Shown here: piece after piece, positions 34,248 to 43,395 of the stretch | How positions within the stretch are numbered: the stretch's first letter is position 1 | How the letters are laid out: each line of letters begins with the position of its first letter | Origin: SURF-21 sp964529285 | GTDB taxonomy: Bacteria > Actinomycetota > Geothermincolia > Geothermincolales > RBG-13-55-18 | Reading direction: 5' to 3' | DNA length: 64,000 bases | Assembly: GCA_964529285.1 (NCBI GenBank) | Contig: CAZGWK010000002.1 | Span: forward strand, 1-64,000 | Program-made: the position numbers and the translations under genes | The notes under the pieces: model-generated | What the model was told of the DNA's origin: nothing | Databases searched by the model: none | What the model saw: the letters and a program-made list of their open reading frames with translations, nothing else

Positions 34248-36113
34248 TTATTCCCAGATGGGATGGCATTCCAGCAGCTTCACCGGCAGCCCCGTCTCCC
34301 GCTCTATGTCCTGGTAGGGCCGTCCCGTGATGTCTCTCTTCCATCCGCTCACATGAAAGGGTGACGACGGTATGACCACGAGGTCGGGTCCGGACTCGGC
34401 CTCCTCGATATATTCCCGCAGGAAGGCGATGAAGTCCTCCACCACCAGAAGGTCCCCCAGCATGATATTGCCGCCGAAGTAGCGGTTCTCTGGCACGCCG
34501 AGCCTGAGCAATGCGTCCCGCGGCAGGGCCAGCGGCCGCTCGCGCAGCAGCTGTTCCAGGGTTGGCCGCACCAGGGCCGAGGTGAGGAAGAGCGTCTCGC
34601 GCACCCCGGTCTCGCGCACCATCATCTCGAGCCTTTCCAGGTAATCCGACCGCAGGCCGGCGCCCGAGAACACCGCGCCCAGGTGGGTCCCGGTGGCGGT
34701 GTCGAATGGATAGTCCCAGTCTCTCGTGCCCCCGGCGATATCCACCAGCCGCCCCTTCCTGCGCACGGTCATGCGGGCACGGTCGGCGCCGCTCTCCTGC
34801 AGCAGGGACAGCAGGTCCCTGGCCTGGGGCCTGCTGCGCACCGCGATACCGTTCACGGCCGTCACCATATCTCCCGGCGCAAGCCCCCAGCGGGCCGCGG
34901 GGGAGTTTTCCACCACCCCTATGACCTCCGCCTGGTTCTTGACCGGCCGCGTGAGGTTCTCCTCGTATAGGGAGGGGCTGGTGACGATGGGGCATGTAAG
35001 ACCGTCCCTAAGGCGCTGCACCGCCTGCACCGTCTCGCCCCAGACAAGGCCGGTGTCGAAAGGCCGCCGCTCGGTGAAGAAACGGGAGTAGCCCGGCAGG
35101 TTGACCTGGACCATACGGGCTTGCATTCCCTCCGCGTACCTGGCCGTTTTCTCCAGGTCCTGCAGCATTCCGCCCAAGTCGGGGTAGGGCCATGCCACCA
35201 CGGTGACCGCGAAGGGTATGATCGCCTCGGCCAGCAGTGCGGGAGCGGCAATGGCCGTCTGCGGGTGCGCGTCCCCCATGAGCTCGGACCGCCGGCGCGG
35301 CGACGAGCTGTTGAGGGAGAGGTCCAGATAAACTGGAGCCAGTTCCGCCAGCGCTTTCACGAATTCCCGGTCCAGGGCACCGCCGTTGGTACACAGGCGG
35401 AAGGGCGCGTCGGTCTTTTCGCGCAGCGCCCGCAGCAGGGGCAGGATACGGGGATGGGCGAGCGCCTCGCGCGGGCTGGCGAAAGCGGGGAACAAGCCCC
35501 TGCCGGAGCGGGGATCGTAGAGGTCGAGCCTCCTGCGCAGAAAACCCCATTCTTCACGCGCTGCGACATCCCGCAGCTCCAATGGACCTTTGATGCCGCG
35601 GTTGTAACAGAAGATGCAGTCGTACTGACAGCGGGTGGCGGCGTGGTTGAAGATGTCCGCGGGGGTGGCGGCGTGCGGCCCCACCCAGTCCTCCAGGTCC
35701 CGGAGACGGAAGCCGTCCACGTGCACGGGTTCCCCACCGCTCTCCAACTCGACCACGGAGAGCAGGCTGGCAAGCTGCCTGGCGATGAACTCGATACGCG
35801 GTTCGTAGAGGGCGGCGTTGGACAGCTCCCCGTAAACGACGCCGGCCCCGGCGGCCCCGCGCGGTTCTTGCGAACCCTCGGCCCCGCTTGCCGCCTCGCT
35901 GTTGCGCTTTCCGTTGTAGAGGGCGTAGGGGCGCCGCTGCGCGCCGTGGAAACGGAATCCATCGGCGCCGACTGCGCTTTCTCCGCGCAGCGGCTGTACT
36001 ACGTCCAGGATGTTGCACAGCTGCTGCCTGATCATCTCCGCAAGGCGGTCGCCGTGCATGCCCTCGCGGGGCGCGCCGTCGAGCCGGTAGCGGAACACGC
36101 AGTCCTCGCCCAT
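34248..36113 (-). CDS. radical SAM protein with internal PDZ and DUF512-like C-terminus
   Basis: 621 aa. The N-terminal about 150 residues have no recognised domain. A radical SAM core follows with CQYDCIFCYNRG near residue 160 (CxxxCxxC). A PDZ-like segment lies around 395-450 (IGVVENSPAARWGLAPGDMVTAVNG). The C-terminal part, ending in DLVVIPSSPFH and GLPVKLLE, recalls DUF512 proteins, in which PDZ is normally at the N-terminus. GGGAGGT precedes the ATG. It sits 18 bases downstream of the mutase large subunit and upstream of its B12 subunit, so a role in mutase function or cofactor repair is suggested by position only. Confidence 0.8.
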   Translation of the reverse strand: MGEDCVFRYRLDGAPREGMHGDRLAEMIRQQLCNILDVVQPLRGESAVGADGFRFHGAQRRPYALYNGKRNSEAASGAEGSQEPRGAAGAGVVYGELSNAALYEPRIEFIARQLASLLSVVELESGGEPVHVDGFRLRDLEDWVGPHAATPADIFNHAATRCQYDCIFCYNRGIKGPLELRDVAAREEWGFLRRRLDLYDPRSGRGLFPAFASPREALAHPRILPLLRALREKTDAPFRLCTNGGALDREFVKALAELAPVYLDLSLNSSSPRRRSELMGDAHPQTAIAAPALLAEAIIPFAVTVVAWPYPDLGGMLQDLEKTARYAEGMQARMVQVNLPGYSRFFTERRPFDTGLVWGETVQAVQRLRDGLTCPIVTSPSLYEENLTRPVKNQAEVIGVVENSPAARWGLAPGDMVTAVNGIAVRSRPQARDLLSLLQESGADRARMTVRRKGRLVDIAGGTRDWDYPFDTATGTHLGAVFSGAGLRSDYLERLEMMVRETGVRETLFLTSALVRPTLEQLLRERPLALPRDALLRLGVPENRYFGGNIMLGDLLVVEDFIAFLREYIEEAESGPDLVVIPSSPFHVSGWKRDITGRPYQDIERETGLPVKLLECHPIWE

Positions 36114-36131
36114 GACGCTGACCTCCCTCGC

Positions 36132-37892
36132 TCAGAAGGGAGACGCGGCCTTGTATTCCCCGAATACCTCGCGCAACACGCCGCAGATCTCCCCCTCCGT
36201 TACGTAGGCCTTGACGCATTCGACCAGGTGGGGAAGGAGGTTCTCGTCCTCTTTCTTCGCGAGGGATTCCAGTTCATCGAGCAGGCGCGCCACCTCTTTG
36301 CCGTCCCTCTTCCGTTTCAATTCCGCCAGCCGCGCCTTCTGTTTCTCCTCGGCCTGCTCTCTCTTTTCAGGATCGTAGGGATTGGGGACGAGCCGGTTGG
36401 TGGATACCTCCAGCTCGTTCTCGCCCGTGAAGCAGTTTACCCCCACCACCAGGCGCTCGCCGCTCTCCATGGCCCGCTGCCGCTCGTAAGCGCTGCGGGA
36501 AACCTCGCGCTGCATGTAGCCGTTCTCGATGGCGGCTACGGCTCCTCCCTGTTTCTCGATTTTTACCAGTTCCTCCCAGGCAGCATCCTCGATATCGTCT
36601 GTGAGGGATTCCATGCAGTACGAGCCGGCGAAGGGGTCCGTGAACTCGAGCAGGCGAGCCTCACAGGCGATGATCTTTCCTGCGTCCTGCGCCAGCTGCA
36701 GCGCTTCCACGCTCCAGCCCAGGCCCAACGGTTCGTCGTAGGGCGGGAAGGGAAGCGGCCTGCCTCCGGAGAGGACGCTGGCCACCGCCCCGATCACCGC
36801 GCGAGTGAGATTGTTGAGGGGGCGCTGCAGGGTGGTGGAGGAGGGCCCGATGTGTGCGCCGATGGCCTGGCGGATGCGCATGCTGCGAGGGTCTTTCGCG
36901 CCGAACCTCTCGGACAGTATGCGCGCGTACATGCGGCGCGCGGCGCGCTGGAAGGCGACCTCCTTGAGCAGCTCCATGCTGCCTCCGAAGGCGTTGAAGG
37001 TGAAGCGCGGGGCGAACTCGTCCACCTGCAGCCCCGCGTCCACGCCCACCTGCAGGTAGGCGATGGCGTTGGCCATGCTGAAGGCGAGGTCCTGTTCGCG
37101 GGTGGCGCCGGCCTCGCGGATATGGTAACCGCCGATGGAGGTGATGTTAATGTTGGACATGTTCCTGCACATGAAGACGAGACTGTCGCGGAACATGCGC
37201 AGGGCGTGGCGGGGTGGAAATATATATGTGCCGCGGGCTATGTATTCCTTAAGGATGTCGTTCTGGGGCGTAGCCCTCAGCTTGTCCAGGGGTATACCGC
37301 GCTTTTCGGCCAGGGCTGCGTACATGGCGATGACGATGTTCGCCGGGGCGTTGATGGTAAAATTCGAGGCTATGTTGTCCAGGTCGAGGTCGCCGCGGTA
37401 GGGCTCATAGATGATCTCGAAGTCCGCGAGGGTGTCCAGGCATACTCCGACCTTGCCCACCTCTCCCTCGGAGAGCGGGTCGTCGGAGTCGTACCCACAC
37501 TGGGTGGGCAGGTCGAAGGCGAGGTTGGGACCTCCCCTCCCCCCCTTGTCCAGAAGACCTCGGTAGTAGTCGCGCGTGTCCTCGGGTGTGCCGTATCCGG
37601 AATAAATGGCCGCCCTGGTCTGTCCCCCCGCCCCGGGTATCCCTCCCGTCCCGGCCATGGAGGCCAGCCGCGCCAGCCCGGCCATGGGCTCGATGGGAAA
37701 AGCACCGGCGGTGTAGGGATAGGTGCCGGGAAAACCCACCTTCTCGAGGAAATGGAAATCCTCCAGGTCCGCGGGCGAGAAGAAACGCGCGCTCTCTGCG
37801 TTAAGGTATGGGAATCTCTGCAAAGCTTTCGCGAGCGGTCCTTCTTCCCAGGCCTCTCTGGCCTCCTTGATCTTTTCCAGGTCGTCCTTCAT
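36132..37892 (-). CDS. methylmalonyl-CoA mutase-like large subunit (altered substrate loop)
   Basis: 586 aa, catalytic TIM-barrel subunit without a B12 domain. Family motifs are strong: LAFDLPTQCGYDSDDP, TPQNDILKEYIARGTYIFPP, ITSIGGYHIREAGAT (cofactor-contacting His), FGAKDPRS, DPFAGSYCME. The segment that in methylmalonyl-CoA mutase reads YPTMY..RPWTMRQYAGF is replaced by a Gly/Ala-rich stretch about 18 residues longer (PIEPMAGLARL to AAIYSGYGT). Positions aligning with Tyr89 and Arg207 of methylmalonyl-CoA mutase remain Tyr and Arg, unlike isobutyryl-CoA mutase. A carboxylated acyl-CoA other than methylmalonyl-CoA is therefore likely, for example an alkylsuccinyl-CoA. Confidence 0.88.
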   Translation of the reverse strand: MKDDLEKIKEAREAWEEGPLAKALQRFPYLNAESARFFSPADLEDFHFLEKVGFPGTYPYTAGAFPIEPMAGLARLASMAGTGGIPGAGGQTRAAIYSGYGTPEDTRDYYRGLLDKGGRGGPNLAFDLPTQCGYDSDDPLSEGEVGKVGVCLDTLADFEIIYEPYRGDLDLDNIASNFTINAPANIVIAMYAALAEKRGIPLDKLRATPQNDILKEYIARGTYIFPPRHALRMFRDSLVFMCRNMSNINITSIGGYHIREAGATREQDLAFSMANAIAYLQVGVDAGLQVDEFAPRFTFNAFGGSMELLKEVAFQRAARRMYARILSERFGAKDPRSMRIRQAIGAHIGPSSTTLQRPLNNLTRAVIGAVASVLSGGRPLPFPPYDEPLGLGWSVEALQLAQDAGKIIACEARLLEFTDPFAGSYCMESLTDDIEDAAWEELVKIEKQGGAVAAIENGYMQREVSRSAYERQRAMESGERLVVGVNCFTGENELEVSTNRLVPNPYDPEKREQAEEKQKARLAELKRKRDGKEVARLLDELESLAKKEDENLLPHLVECVKAYVTEGEICGVLREVFGEYKAASPF

Positions 37893-38329
37893 CTTTCCCC
37901 CTTCTCGCTATCTCCACCGGCGCGGCGTTTCAGCCGGCGTACGCAGTTTCAGAAAAAGGGGTTCGGACGGCAGAAGAATGGTTTGTCGCTCACGAAACGG
38001 CTTGTATGGCTGCAGTTTGCCGCAAAACCCCGAACATCTTCGATTCTATAGCATCCGGCCGCCGGGCGTCGTCTTCCCCCGTGTATCCACCCGCTATGAA
38101 ACGCGTTCACTTTCACTAAAGTTAAACCATCTCGCCGCCGCAGACAAGAGGCCAGGAGCGTTGGAACTTAGGTAAAACGACAAGTCGCGGTGTGCTTCCG
38201 CCAGGGCAAGAAACACGGTCAGTATTGCCGAGCGAACAAGCGCGAGCGGCATGCGATCTTTCGCAGCCTGTACTAAAAGTCGGAGAGGAATGCGGGAATG
38301 ATGCTCTCAGTGCCGCGGCGCCGGCACGC
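37893..38329. other. intergenic region upstream of the mutase operon
   Basis: About 440 bases between the mutase gene and the 2TM gene. It holds the best-formed 17-mer at 38106-38122 about 215 bases upstream of the mutase start. No gene was seen. Confidence 0.45.
38106..38122 (+). promoter_or_regulatory. shared 17-mer operator candidate (most symmetric copy)
   Basis: TTCACTTTCACTAAAGT, flanked so that ACTTT-CACT-AAAGT forms a palindrome. It is located upstream of the mutase operon. Confidence 0.55.
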
Positions 38330-38689
38330 TCAAGAGGAGCCCCGCCCCCTCTCGACCTTTTCCAGCTCCTTCTGGAGCATCTTCTCCCTCATGGCCTCGC
38401 TGCGCTTGCCGGTCAGGTATCCGAAGATGTGAAAGGCGAGGCCGATCCCCCAACCGATCATGACCCAGACAGGCCAGAAATGCCCGGTATCCGCCCCGGT
38501 GAGGGCCCAGATCAACACGAGAAAACCGTTCACGATGACGTAGGACCCGATGTGCGATAACAGCGCCATCTTCTGATTGACACGTTTCTCAGCCTTCTCC
38601 CTCAGCTCGTCGCTGACGGGGGGATTGGGCGGCTGCTGTCCCTGTTCTTTTGCACCACTCCTTTTTCCCTTGGCCCGCGGTCTCTGCAT
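38330..38689 (-). CDS. 2TM-domain membrane protein (119 aa)
   Basis: From ATG 38689 (GGAGA upstream). A basic, Pro/Gln-rich N-terminus is followed by two hydrophobic helices (HIGSYVIVNGFLVLIWALTG and a segment around WVMIGWGIGLAFHIFGYL) and a charged C-terminal helix. This is the small 2TM domain, often found alone or fused to sensor kinases. A related protein is at 46093-46476. The function is unknown; it probably sits in the cytoplasmic membrane. Confidence 0.8.
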   Translation of the reverse strand: MQRPRAKGKRSGAKEQGQQPPNPPVSDELREKAEKRVNQKMALLSHIGSYVIVNGFLVLIWALTGADTGHFWPVWVMIGWGIGLAFHIFGYLTGKRSEAMREKMLQKELEKVERGRGSS

Positions 38690-38831
38690 ATATCTCCATA
38701 GTAATCGAATGCAGCGGGAAAGTCCTTGAACCCCGGCATGGCTCGAGCTCGTTGACACGTGCCCCGCCTGCGTACATAATTACGACCCGTCGGGGGGACG
38801 GAGATCCTGGAGCGCAGGGAGGCGAGAAAAA

Positions 38832-39332
38832 GTGGCGAACGAGGAACACCTGAAGATACTGAAGAAGGGCGTCAAGGCCTGGAACGAATGGAGGCGAGAC
38901 AACTTAGGTGAGATACCCGACCTCTACGGGGCCGACCTGCGCGGGTTGGACCTGACCTATATTCACCTCATGCGCTCGAACCTGGGGGAATGCGATCTTT
39001 CCGGAACGATACTGCGCAAGGCCTTCATGGTGGGCGCTTACCTGCACGGCGCCGACCTCTCGGGCGCGAACCTCGAGGGCGCCGACATGCGCGGCTGCCA
39101 TCTCTCCGAGGCGAAACTCGCGGGCGCGAAGATGGAGGGTGCCGTGCTCAACAAGGCCCTGGTGGTGGGAGTGGACTTCTGCGACTGCGACATGGAGTCC
39201 GCGATGATGCTCGGCACCAACCTCGAGAACTGCGATTTCACAGGTGCGACAATGACCGACGTCGATCTCACCGACGCCAACCTTACGGGCATCAAGACCG
39301 ACGGCGTAAAGGGCTACCGCTTTAGAAGATAA
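38832..39332 (+). CDS. pentapeptide-repeat protein
   Basis: 166 aa, GTG start after GAGGCGAG. A helical N-terminus (about 30 residues) is followed by about 24 pentapeptide repeats with central Leu/Met (ADLRG, ADLSG, ANLEG, ADMRG, AKLAG). They form a right-handed beta-helix. Some such proteins mimic DNA and protect gyrase; most have no known role. It is a single gene, divergent from the 2TM protein. Confidence 0.87.
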   Translation: MANEEHLKILKKGVKAWNEWRRDNLGEIPDLYGADLRGLDLTYIHLMRSNLGECDLSGTILRKAFMVGAYLHGADLSGANLEGADMRGCHLSEAKLAGAKMEGAVLNKALVVGVDFCDCDMESAMMLGTNLENCDFTGATMTDVDLTDANLTGIKTDGVKGYRFRR

Positions 39333-39399
39333 CCACACGGGCCAGATCCGGGCACCATAAGCAACTGATATCTATATACGGCAGGCTGGCCCGACCACG

Positions 39400-40242
39400 T
39401 CAGTACACGCATTCGGGGAAGGTACAGACGGAGGAGGGCTCCACGCGCCGGTACATCTCGATGCCCCTCCAGGGCTCCCCGAGGATGCCGTCGTGGATGG
39501 CCCAGGCGCGGCCGCGCACCGTCTTCTCCATGCCGGGCTGGCGGAAGGGCGTGCTGCCGTCCAACTTCTCGAAGTATTCGCCCCCGGGCTGGAAACCTTC
39601 GTTGATCTCCCCCATCTTGCGCCTGCCCCGTATATAGTTGAAACCGTATCCCTCGAACACGATGGCATTGTTGTAGGCCAGGGGTTCGGCCATGATCATG
39701 TCCTGCTGCATGGCGGCGATGAAAGCCGCGCTGCGGGGCACGAAATGCTTGAGCATGCGCAGCCCCTTTCTGACCTGGCCGGGTGCCAGGCCGGCCTCCA
39801 TGGCCCGTATCTCCTCGGGGATATTGCGCCGCACGGTGGCGAACTTCGTCCTCCTCCCCGTCTCGTCTATGTCGGTATTGAAACGCGGGCTGTGGGGGTC
39901 GTTGATGATAAGGAAGTTGATGTCGATCTTGAAGAAAGAGGTATCCTCTATCTCCAGGAAGAAGATGCAGTCCTGGTCTCCCGGGTGTTCTCTCACCTCG
40001 ATTATGGCATAGGTGCTGTCGGGGGAGGTCTTTATCTCGACCACGCGTTCCCCGTAGAGATTGGTGAAGGTCTTCCTGTCCAGCTCGAAGAGGGTGAAAA
40101 CCCTGTCCGGTACGAGCAGGGAATAGAGGCGCTCTTTCCTCTCCTGATCGAGTTGATTGAGCTCGTGGATGTTGTGGTGGCGGGCGTCTCCGATCAGGCG
40201 ACCGAACTCCTCCGTAAGTTCTCCCGAAACGTTTTCGGACAT
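39400..40242 (-). CDS. conserved hypothetical protein (280 aa)
   Basis: I do not recognise a family. The ATG at 40242 has AAGGAAGT about nine bases upstream; a GTG at 40251 abuts that site. The protein is soluble. It has a long mixed alpha/beta centre (FFLEIEDTSFFKIDINFLI, FNTDIDETGRR), a PRSAAFIAAMQQDMIMAEPL helix and a C-terminal TFPECVY. It ends in WRGIEMYRRVEPSSVC, with two late Cys. It is 70 bases downstream of the GMC dehydrogenase on the same strand and could be an accessory or substrate-binding subunit for it. Confidence 0.65.
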   Translation of the reverse strand: MSENVSGELTEEFGRLIGDARHHNIHELNQLDQERKERLYSLLVPDRVFTLFELDRKTFTNLYGERVVEIKTSPDSTYAIIEVREHPGDQDCIFFLEIEDTSFFKIDINFLIINDPHSPRFNTDIDETGRRTKFATVRRNIPEEIRAMEAGLAPGQVRKGLRMLKHFVPRSAAFIAAMQQDMIMAEPLAYNNAIVFEGYGFNYIRGRRKMGEINEGFQPGGEYFEKLDGSTPFRQPGMEKTVRGRAWAIHDGILGEPWRGIEMYRRVEPSSVCTFPECVY

Positions 40243-40312
40243 GCCTGCCACTTCCTTGCTGAGCCGTCACCGGGATCATCCCGTCCTTGCGGACGGCCCG
40301 CGTAACGTACGA

Positions 40313-41845
40313 TCAAGATGCGGGCGAAAGCCGGTCGTCGATGAAGCCGGCGCAGCGCAGGGCCAGGGCCATTATGGTGAGCTGCGGGTTAACCCCAGGC
40401 GAAGACGGGATAACGCTGCCGTCGCATATGTAAAGGTCTTCCAGGTCCCAGCTCTCGCAAGTGTGCCTGACCACCGACCACTCGGGGTCGCCGCCCATAC
40501 GGCAGGTGCCAAGGGGATGGTAGGCGCTCATGCCGAAGATGTCCGTGGCCCGCAGGCGGGAGCGCTCCATCCTCTTGAGGTCGCGCGGCCCCGAGAGCTC
40601 GTAATGGCCGGCGAAGGGAGTGAAGACCTTCTTCGCGCCGGCGGCGAACCATATCTCGGCCATGAGCGTGGTGGCCGCCTTGGCCTTGGCCACGTCCCTT
40701 CCCCGCAGCATGTAGAGCATGCCGGGGCGGTATCCCGGGCGGTGCAGGTCCACGACCCGCCCCCAGGAATCGCTCTCCGATATCATGCCGCCGAAGACCC
40801 CCATGTTGGGGTAGGAGGCCATGAGGGAAGCGTTGCGGTTTCCGGCGTAAGGAAGGGCCAGCGAATGGATCTCGGGCGGAACCGTTCCCCCTTCGAGCAT
40901 GATGCCCTCTCCCTTGAACTCGTCGACGTAGCTGCTCTGGGGTATACCCTTGGGCGGTCCGAGGGGTTCGTCGAGCAGGGCAATGGTCTGGGCCGCCGGG
41001 TGTATCTGCAGGTTTTTCCCGACCTGGCTGCTGGAATTGGCGAGGCCCTGTCTGAGCAGGAAGTAAGGGGAGAAGATCGCTCCGGCTGCGAGGACGGTCA
41101 CGGTGGCCTCCACCTCGATGCGGCGGCCGTCGGGGCGGCCGGTCTCGGGGTCGACGAAACAGCCCGAGACGCCCGCCGCCCGCCCGCCCTTGACCTTGAT
41201 CGCATCCGCTCGGCAGCGGGTATAGATGTCCGCCCCCGAATTCACGGCATCGGGTATGAAGGAGACGTCAACGCTCTGCTTGGAGCCGGATGGACAGCCG
41301 AAAGCGCAGGAGCCGAATCCCTCGCACTCCTTGGCGTTGCGCGGCAGCCATCCGCTCGAGAGCCCGAGTTTTTCCGCCCCCGCCAGGAAGGTGGTCGCCA
41401 CCTTGCCCGCCACCTCCGGGTCGGCCCTTTTCACGAAGAGGAACTCCTCCAGGTGGCCGTAGATGAGGTTGAGCTCTTCCTCGCTGATGTCCGTGAGGCC
41501 GTGGGTGATGTGCCATTTTTTGAGTATCGGCCGCAGCACTCTGAGGGCGGTTCCTGAGTTAACGGTGGTGGTGCCGCCGACCGTCTTGCCCAGGGGCAGC
41601 AGGATGAAGGGCACCCCCAGGGTGATGGTCTGGCCGGCATCGCGGTACATCCTGATGTAGGATTCGGTAGGGTTGAGGTTGAAATCCTCGCGGGTGAAGT
41701 AACCGCCCTCCTCGAGCACCACCACGCTGTAACCCTCACCGGCGAGTTCCCTGGCGATGGGGCCGCCCCCCGCGCCGGAGCCGATGATGACCACGTCGGC
41801 CGAACGGGTGACGTCTCCCTTGACATCGTGCGGAGCGAGGATCAT
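40313..41845 (-). CDS. GMC-family FAD dehydrogenase, large subunit
   Basis: 510 aa from the ATG at 41845 (CAGGAGGA upstream). It has the Rossmann FAD motif ADVVIIGSGAGGGPIARELA, GGTTTVNSGTALR (GMC signature region), a CxxGxCxxGCPSGSKQ-like CEGFGSCAFGCPSGSK segment, and a C-terminal SAYHPLGTCRMGGDP His motif with SSPGVNPQLTIMALA. It oxidises an alcohol or sugar-type hydroxyl; gluconate 2-dehydrogenase and long-chain alcohol dehydrogenases are relatives. It overlaps the small-subunit gene by 4 bases. The electron acceptor is unknown. Confidence 0.88.
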   Translation of the reverse strand: MILAPHDVKGDVTRSADVVIIGSGAGGGPIARELAGEGYSVVVLEEGGYFTREDFNLNPTESYIRMYRDAGQTITLGVPFILLPLGKTVGGTTTVNSGTALRVLRPILKKWHITHGLTDISEEELNLIYGHLEEFLFVKRADPEVAGKVATTFLAGAEKLGLSSGWLPRNAKECEGFGSCAFGCPSGSKQSVDVSFIPDAVNSGADIYTRCRADAIKVKGGRAAGVSGCFVDPETGRPDGRRIEVEATVTVLAAGAIFSPYFLLRQGLANSSSQVGKNLQIHPAAQTIALLDEPLGPPKGIPQSSYVDEFKGEGIMLEGGTVPPEIHSLALPYAGNRNASLMASYPNMGVFGGMISESDSWGRVVDLHRPGYRPGMLYMLRGRDVAKAKAATTLMAEIWFAAGAKKVFTPFAGHYELSGPRDLKRMERSRLRATDIFGMSAYHPLGTCRMGGDPEWSVVRHTCESWDLEDLYICDGSVIPSSPGVNPQLTIMALALRCAGFIDDRLSPAS

Positions 41846-42285
41846 GGTGCGTCCTCCTGCTTGGGCGGCAGGTCGCGGTCCCGCGCCACCACCCTCAAGT
41901 TCGATTCCTCTTTCAGGGAGCGTGCGTCGAATCCCAATGGGACGGCGACCTCCGGCCGGCGGTAGTAGGACATGAGCAGGGGCAGCCCCGTCAGTATGCC
42001 TGTGCCGCGGATGAGGGGGTTGCGCGAGGCTATGAGGCGGTTGAGCAGCTCCTGCCTGCCCCCTGCATCGAGGCGGGAGAAGGACTTGCCCTTGAGGACG
42101 AAGGAAAGAAGGCGTATCGACAGGTTGGATATAAAAAAGACCGCCTTGAGTTCGGGCGCTCCCGCCTGGAAGTACTCGTCTACAAAAGCCACCTGGCCTT
42201 CGTGGTCTACGGGCGGCAGGCCCTCGGGCTCGCCTATATAAGCTTCGAGCAACTCGTACATATGCTTTCGCGATACCGTTCTCAC
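41842..42285 (-). CDS. GMC dehydrogenase small subunit (gluconate DH subunit 3-like)
   Basis: 147 aa. GTG start at 42285 behind AAGGAGGG; the frame stays open far upstream but that part is noise. A mostly helical protein with FFISNLSIRLLSFVLKGKSFSRLD and PLLMSYYRRPEVAVPLGFD, which resembles small subunits that partner GMC enzymes. Its end overlaps the large subunit start (ATGA), implying coupled translation and a complex. No twin-arginine signal is seen, so the pair is probably cytoplasmic. Confidence 0.7.
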   Translation of the reverse strand: MRTVSRKHMYELLEAYIGEPEGLPPVDHEGQVAFVDEYFQAGAPELKAVFFISNLSIRLLSFVLKGKSFSRLDAGGRQELLNRLIASRNPLIRGTGILTGLPLLMSYYRRPEVAVPLGFDARSLKEESNLRVVARDRDLPPKQEDAP

Positions 42286-42477
42286 TTTCCCTCCTTGCTC
42301 CGCGCACTTCCCTGCGGCCCCCCGGTTCTCCACAGGAAGCGTGCAAAGTACCGGCATACGGCACCTTACCTGCAATTTACGGGCCACATAGATATTATCA
42401 CAGGGCCGCGCGGGACGATGCCGGTTATAATACTTAGGCACCGCAGGGACTGCGATATGCTCGGGGGGGGAGAAAAG

Positions 42478-43395
42478 ATGCTCGAAGAAACAGGCAGGGA
42501 ATATTCTTTTACCAGGGGCGACCACGAGTTCGGCAGCAGGGGTACGAGGTGCGCCGCGTGGCTCTACAGGCCCGACGGGGCTGACAACCCTCCCGTGGTG
42601 GTCATGGCCCACGGCTTCGGGGCGCAGCGGGATTTCGGCCTGCCTCATTTCGCGGAGAGGTTCGCCCGCAGGGGCATGGCCGTCTTCATCTTCGACTACC
42701 GCAACTTCGGGGCGAGCGAGGGGGAGCCTCGCAACCTGGTCAGCAACTCGCGCCACCTGCAGGACTGGGGGGCCGCGCTGGCGTACGTACGCGGCCTGCC
42801 CGGCATCGCCGCGGACAGGATGGGGCTCTGGGGTTCTTCCTTCAGCGGCGGGCATGTCATAGTAACCGCATCGCGGGATGCCGGAGTCTCGGCCATGGTC
42901 TCCCAGGTACCCTTCGTGGACGGCATCACCACCGCCTACAGGACGGGGATCAAGCACGCCGCCCAGGCAACGGTGGCCGGCGTAAAGGACGTGGTGCGCA
43001 TGATAACGGGAAGAGGTCCCTATTGCGTGCCCATAGTGAGTGACCCCGAGGGCTTCGGGCTGATGAACTCCCCCGAGTGCAAACCGGGATACATGGCTAT
43101 CGTCCCGGAGGAGACGGACTGGATAAACGAGTGTCCCGCCCGCGCCGTGCTGGAGTTGCTGCTCTACCGCCCGGTCTCCCACGCGCGGGGGGTAAAGTGC
43201 CCGGCACTGGTGATGATGGGCGAAAAGGACTCGCTTATATATCCCAGGTCGGTGGAGAAGGCCGCCTCGCGCATGCGCGAGGTCACTCTCATCCACCTTC
43301 CCATAGGACACTTCGATATCTACGTAGGGGACTGGTTCGAGAAGGTCGTGGCGATACAGACCGACTTCCTGGCGCGCCACCTGGGGCTCCAGTGA
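42478..43395 (+). CDS. alpha/beta hydrolase (dienelactone-hydrolase-like)
   Basis: 305 aa. The ATG at 42478 follows GGGGGGGAGAAAAG. It has VVVMAHGFGAQRDFGLPHF (oxyanion region), the nucleophile elbow LWGSSFSGGH (about residue 124), PALVMMGEKDSLIYP carrying the acid, and IGHFDIYVGDWF carrying the His. It is cytoplasmic; likely an esterase or thioesterase of unknown substrate. Divergent from the GMC genes. Confidence 0.85.
   Translation: MLEETGREYSFTRGDHEFGSRGTRCAAWLYRPDGADNPPVVVMAHGFGAQRDFGLPHFAERFARRGMAVFIFDYRNFGASEGEPRNLVSNSRHLQDWGAALAYVRGLPGIAADRMGLWGSSFSGGHVIVTASRDAGVSAMVSQVPFVDGITTAYRTGIKHAAQATVAGVKDVVRMITGRGPYCVPIVSDPEGFGLMNSPECKPGYMAIVPEETDWINECPARAVLELLLYRPVSHARGVKCPALVMMGEKDSLIYPRSVEKAASRMREVTLIHLPIGHFDIYVGDWFEKVVAIQTDFLARHLGLQ

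Noticed and set aside
35121..38051. A 976-aa plus-strand frame
   Set aside because: It lies antisense to the radical SAM-PDZ and mutase genes and is a high-GC shadow.
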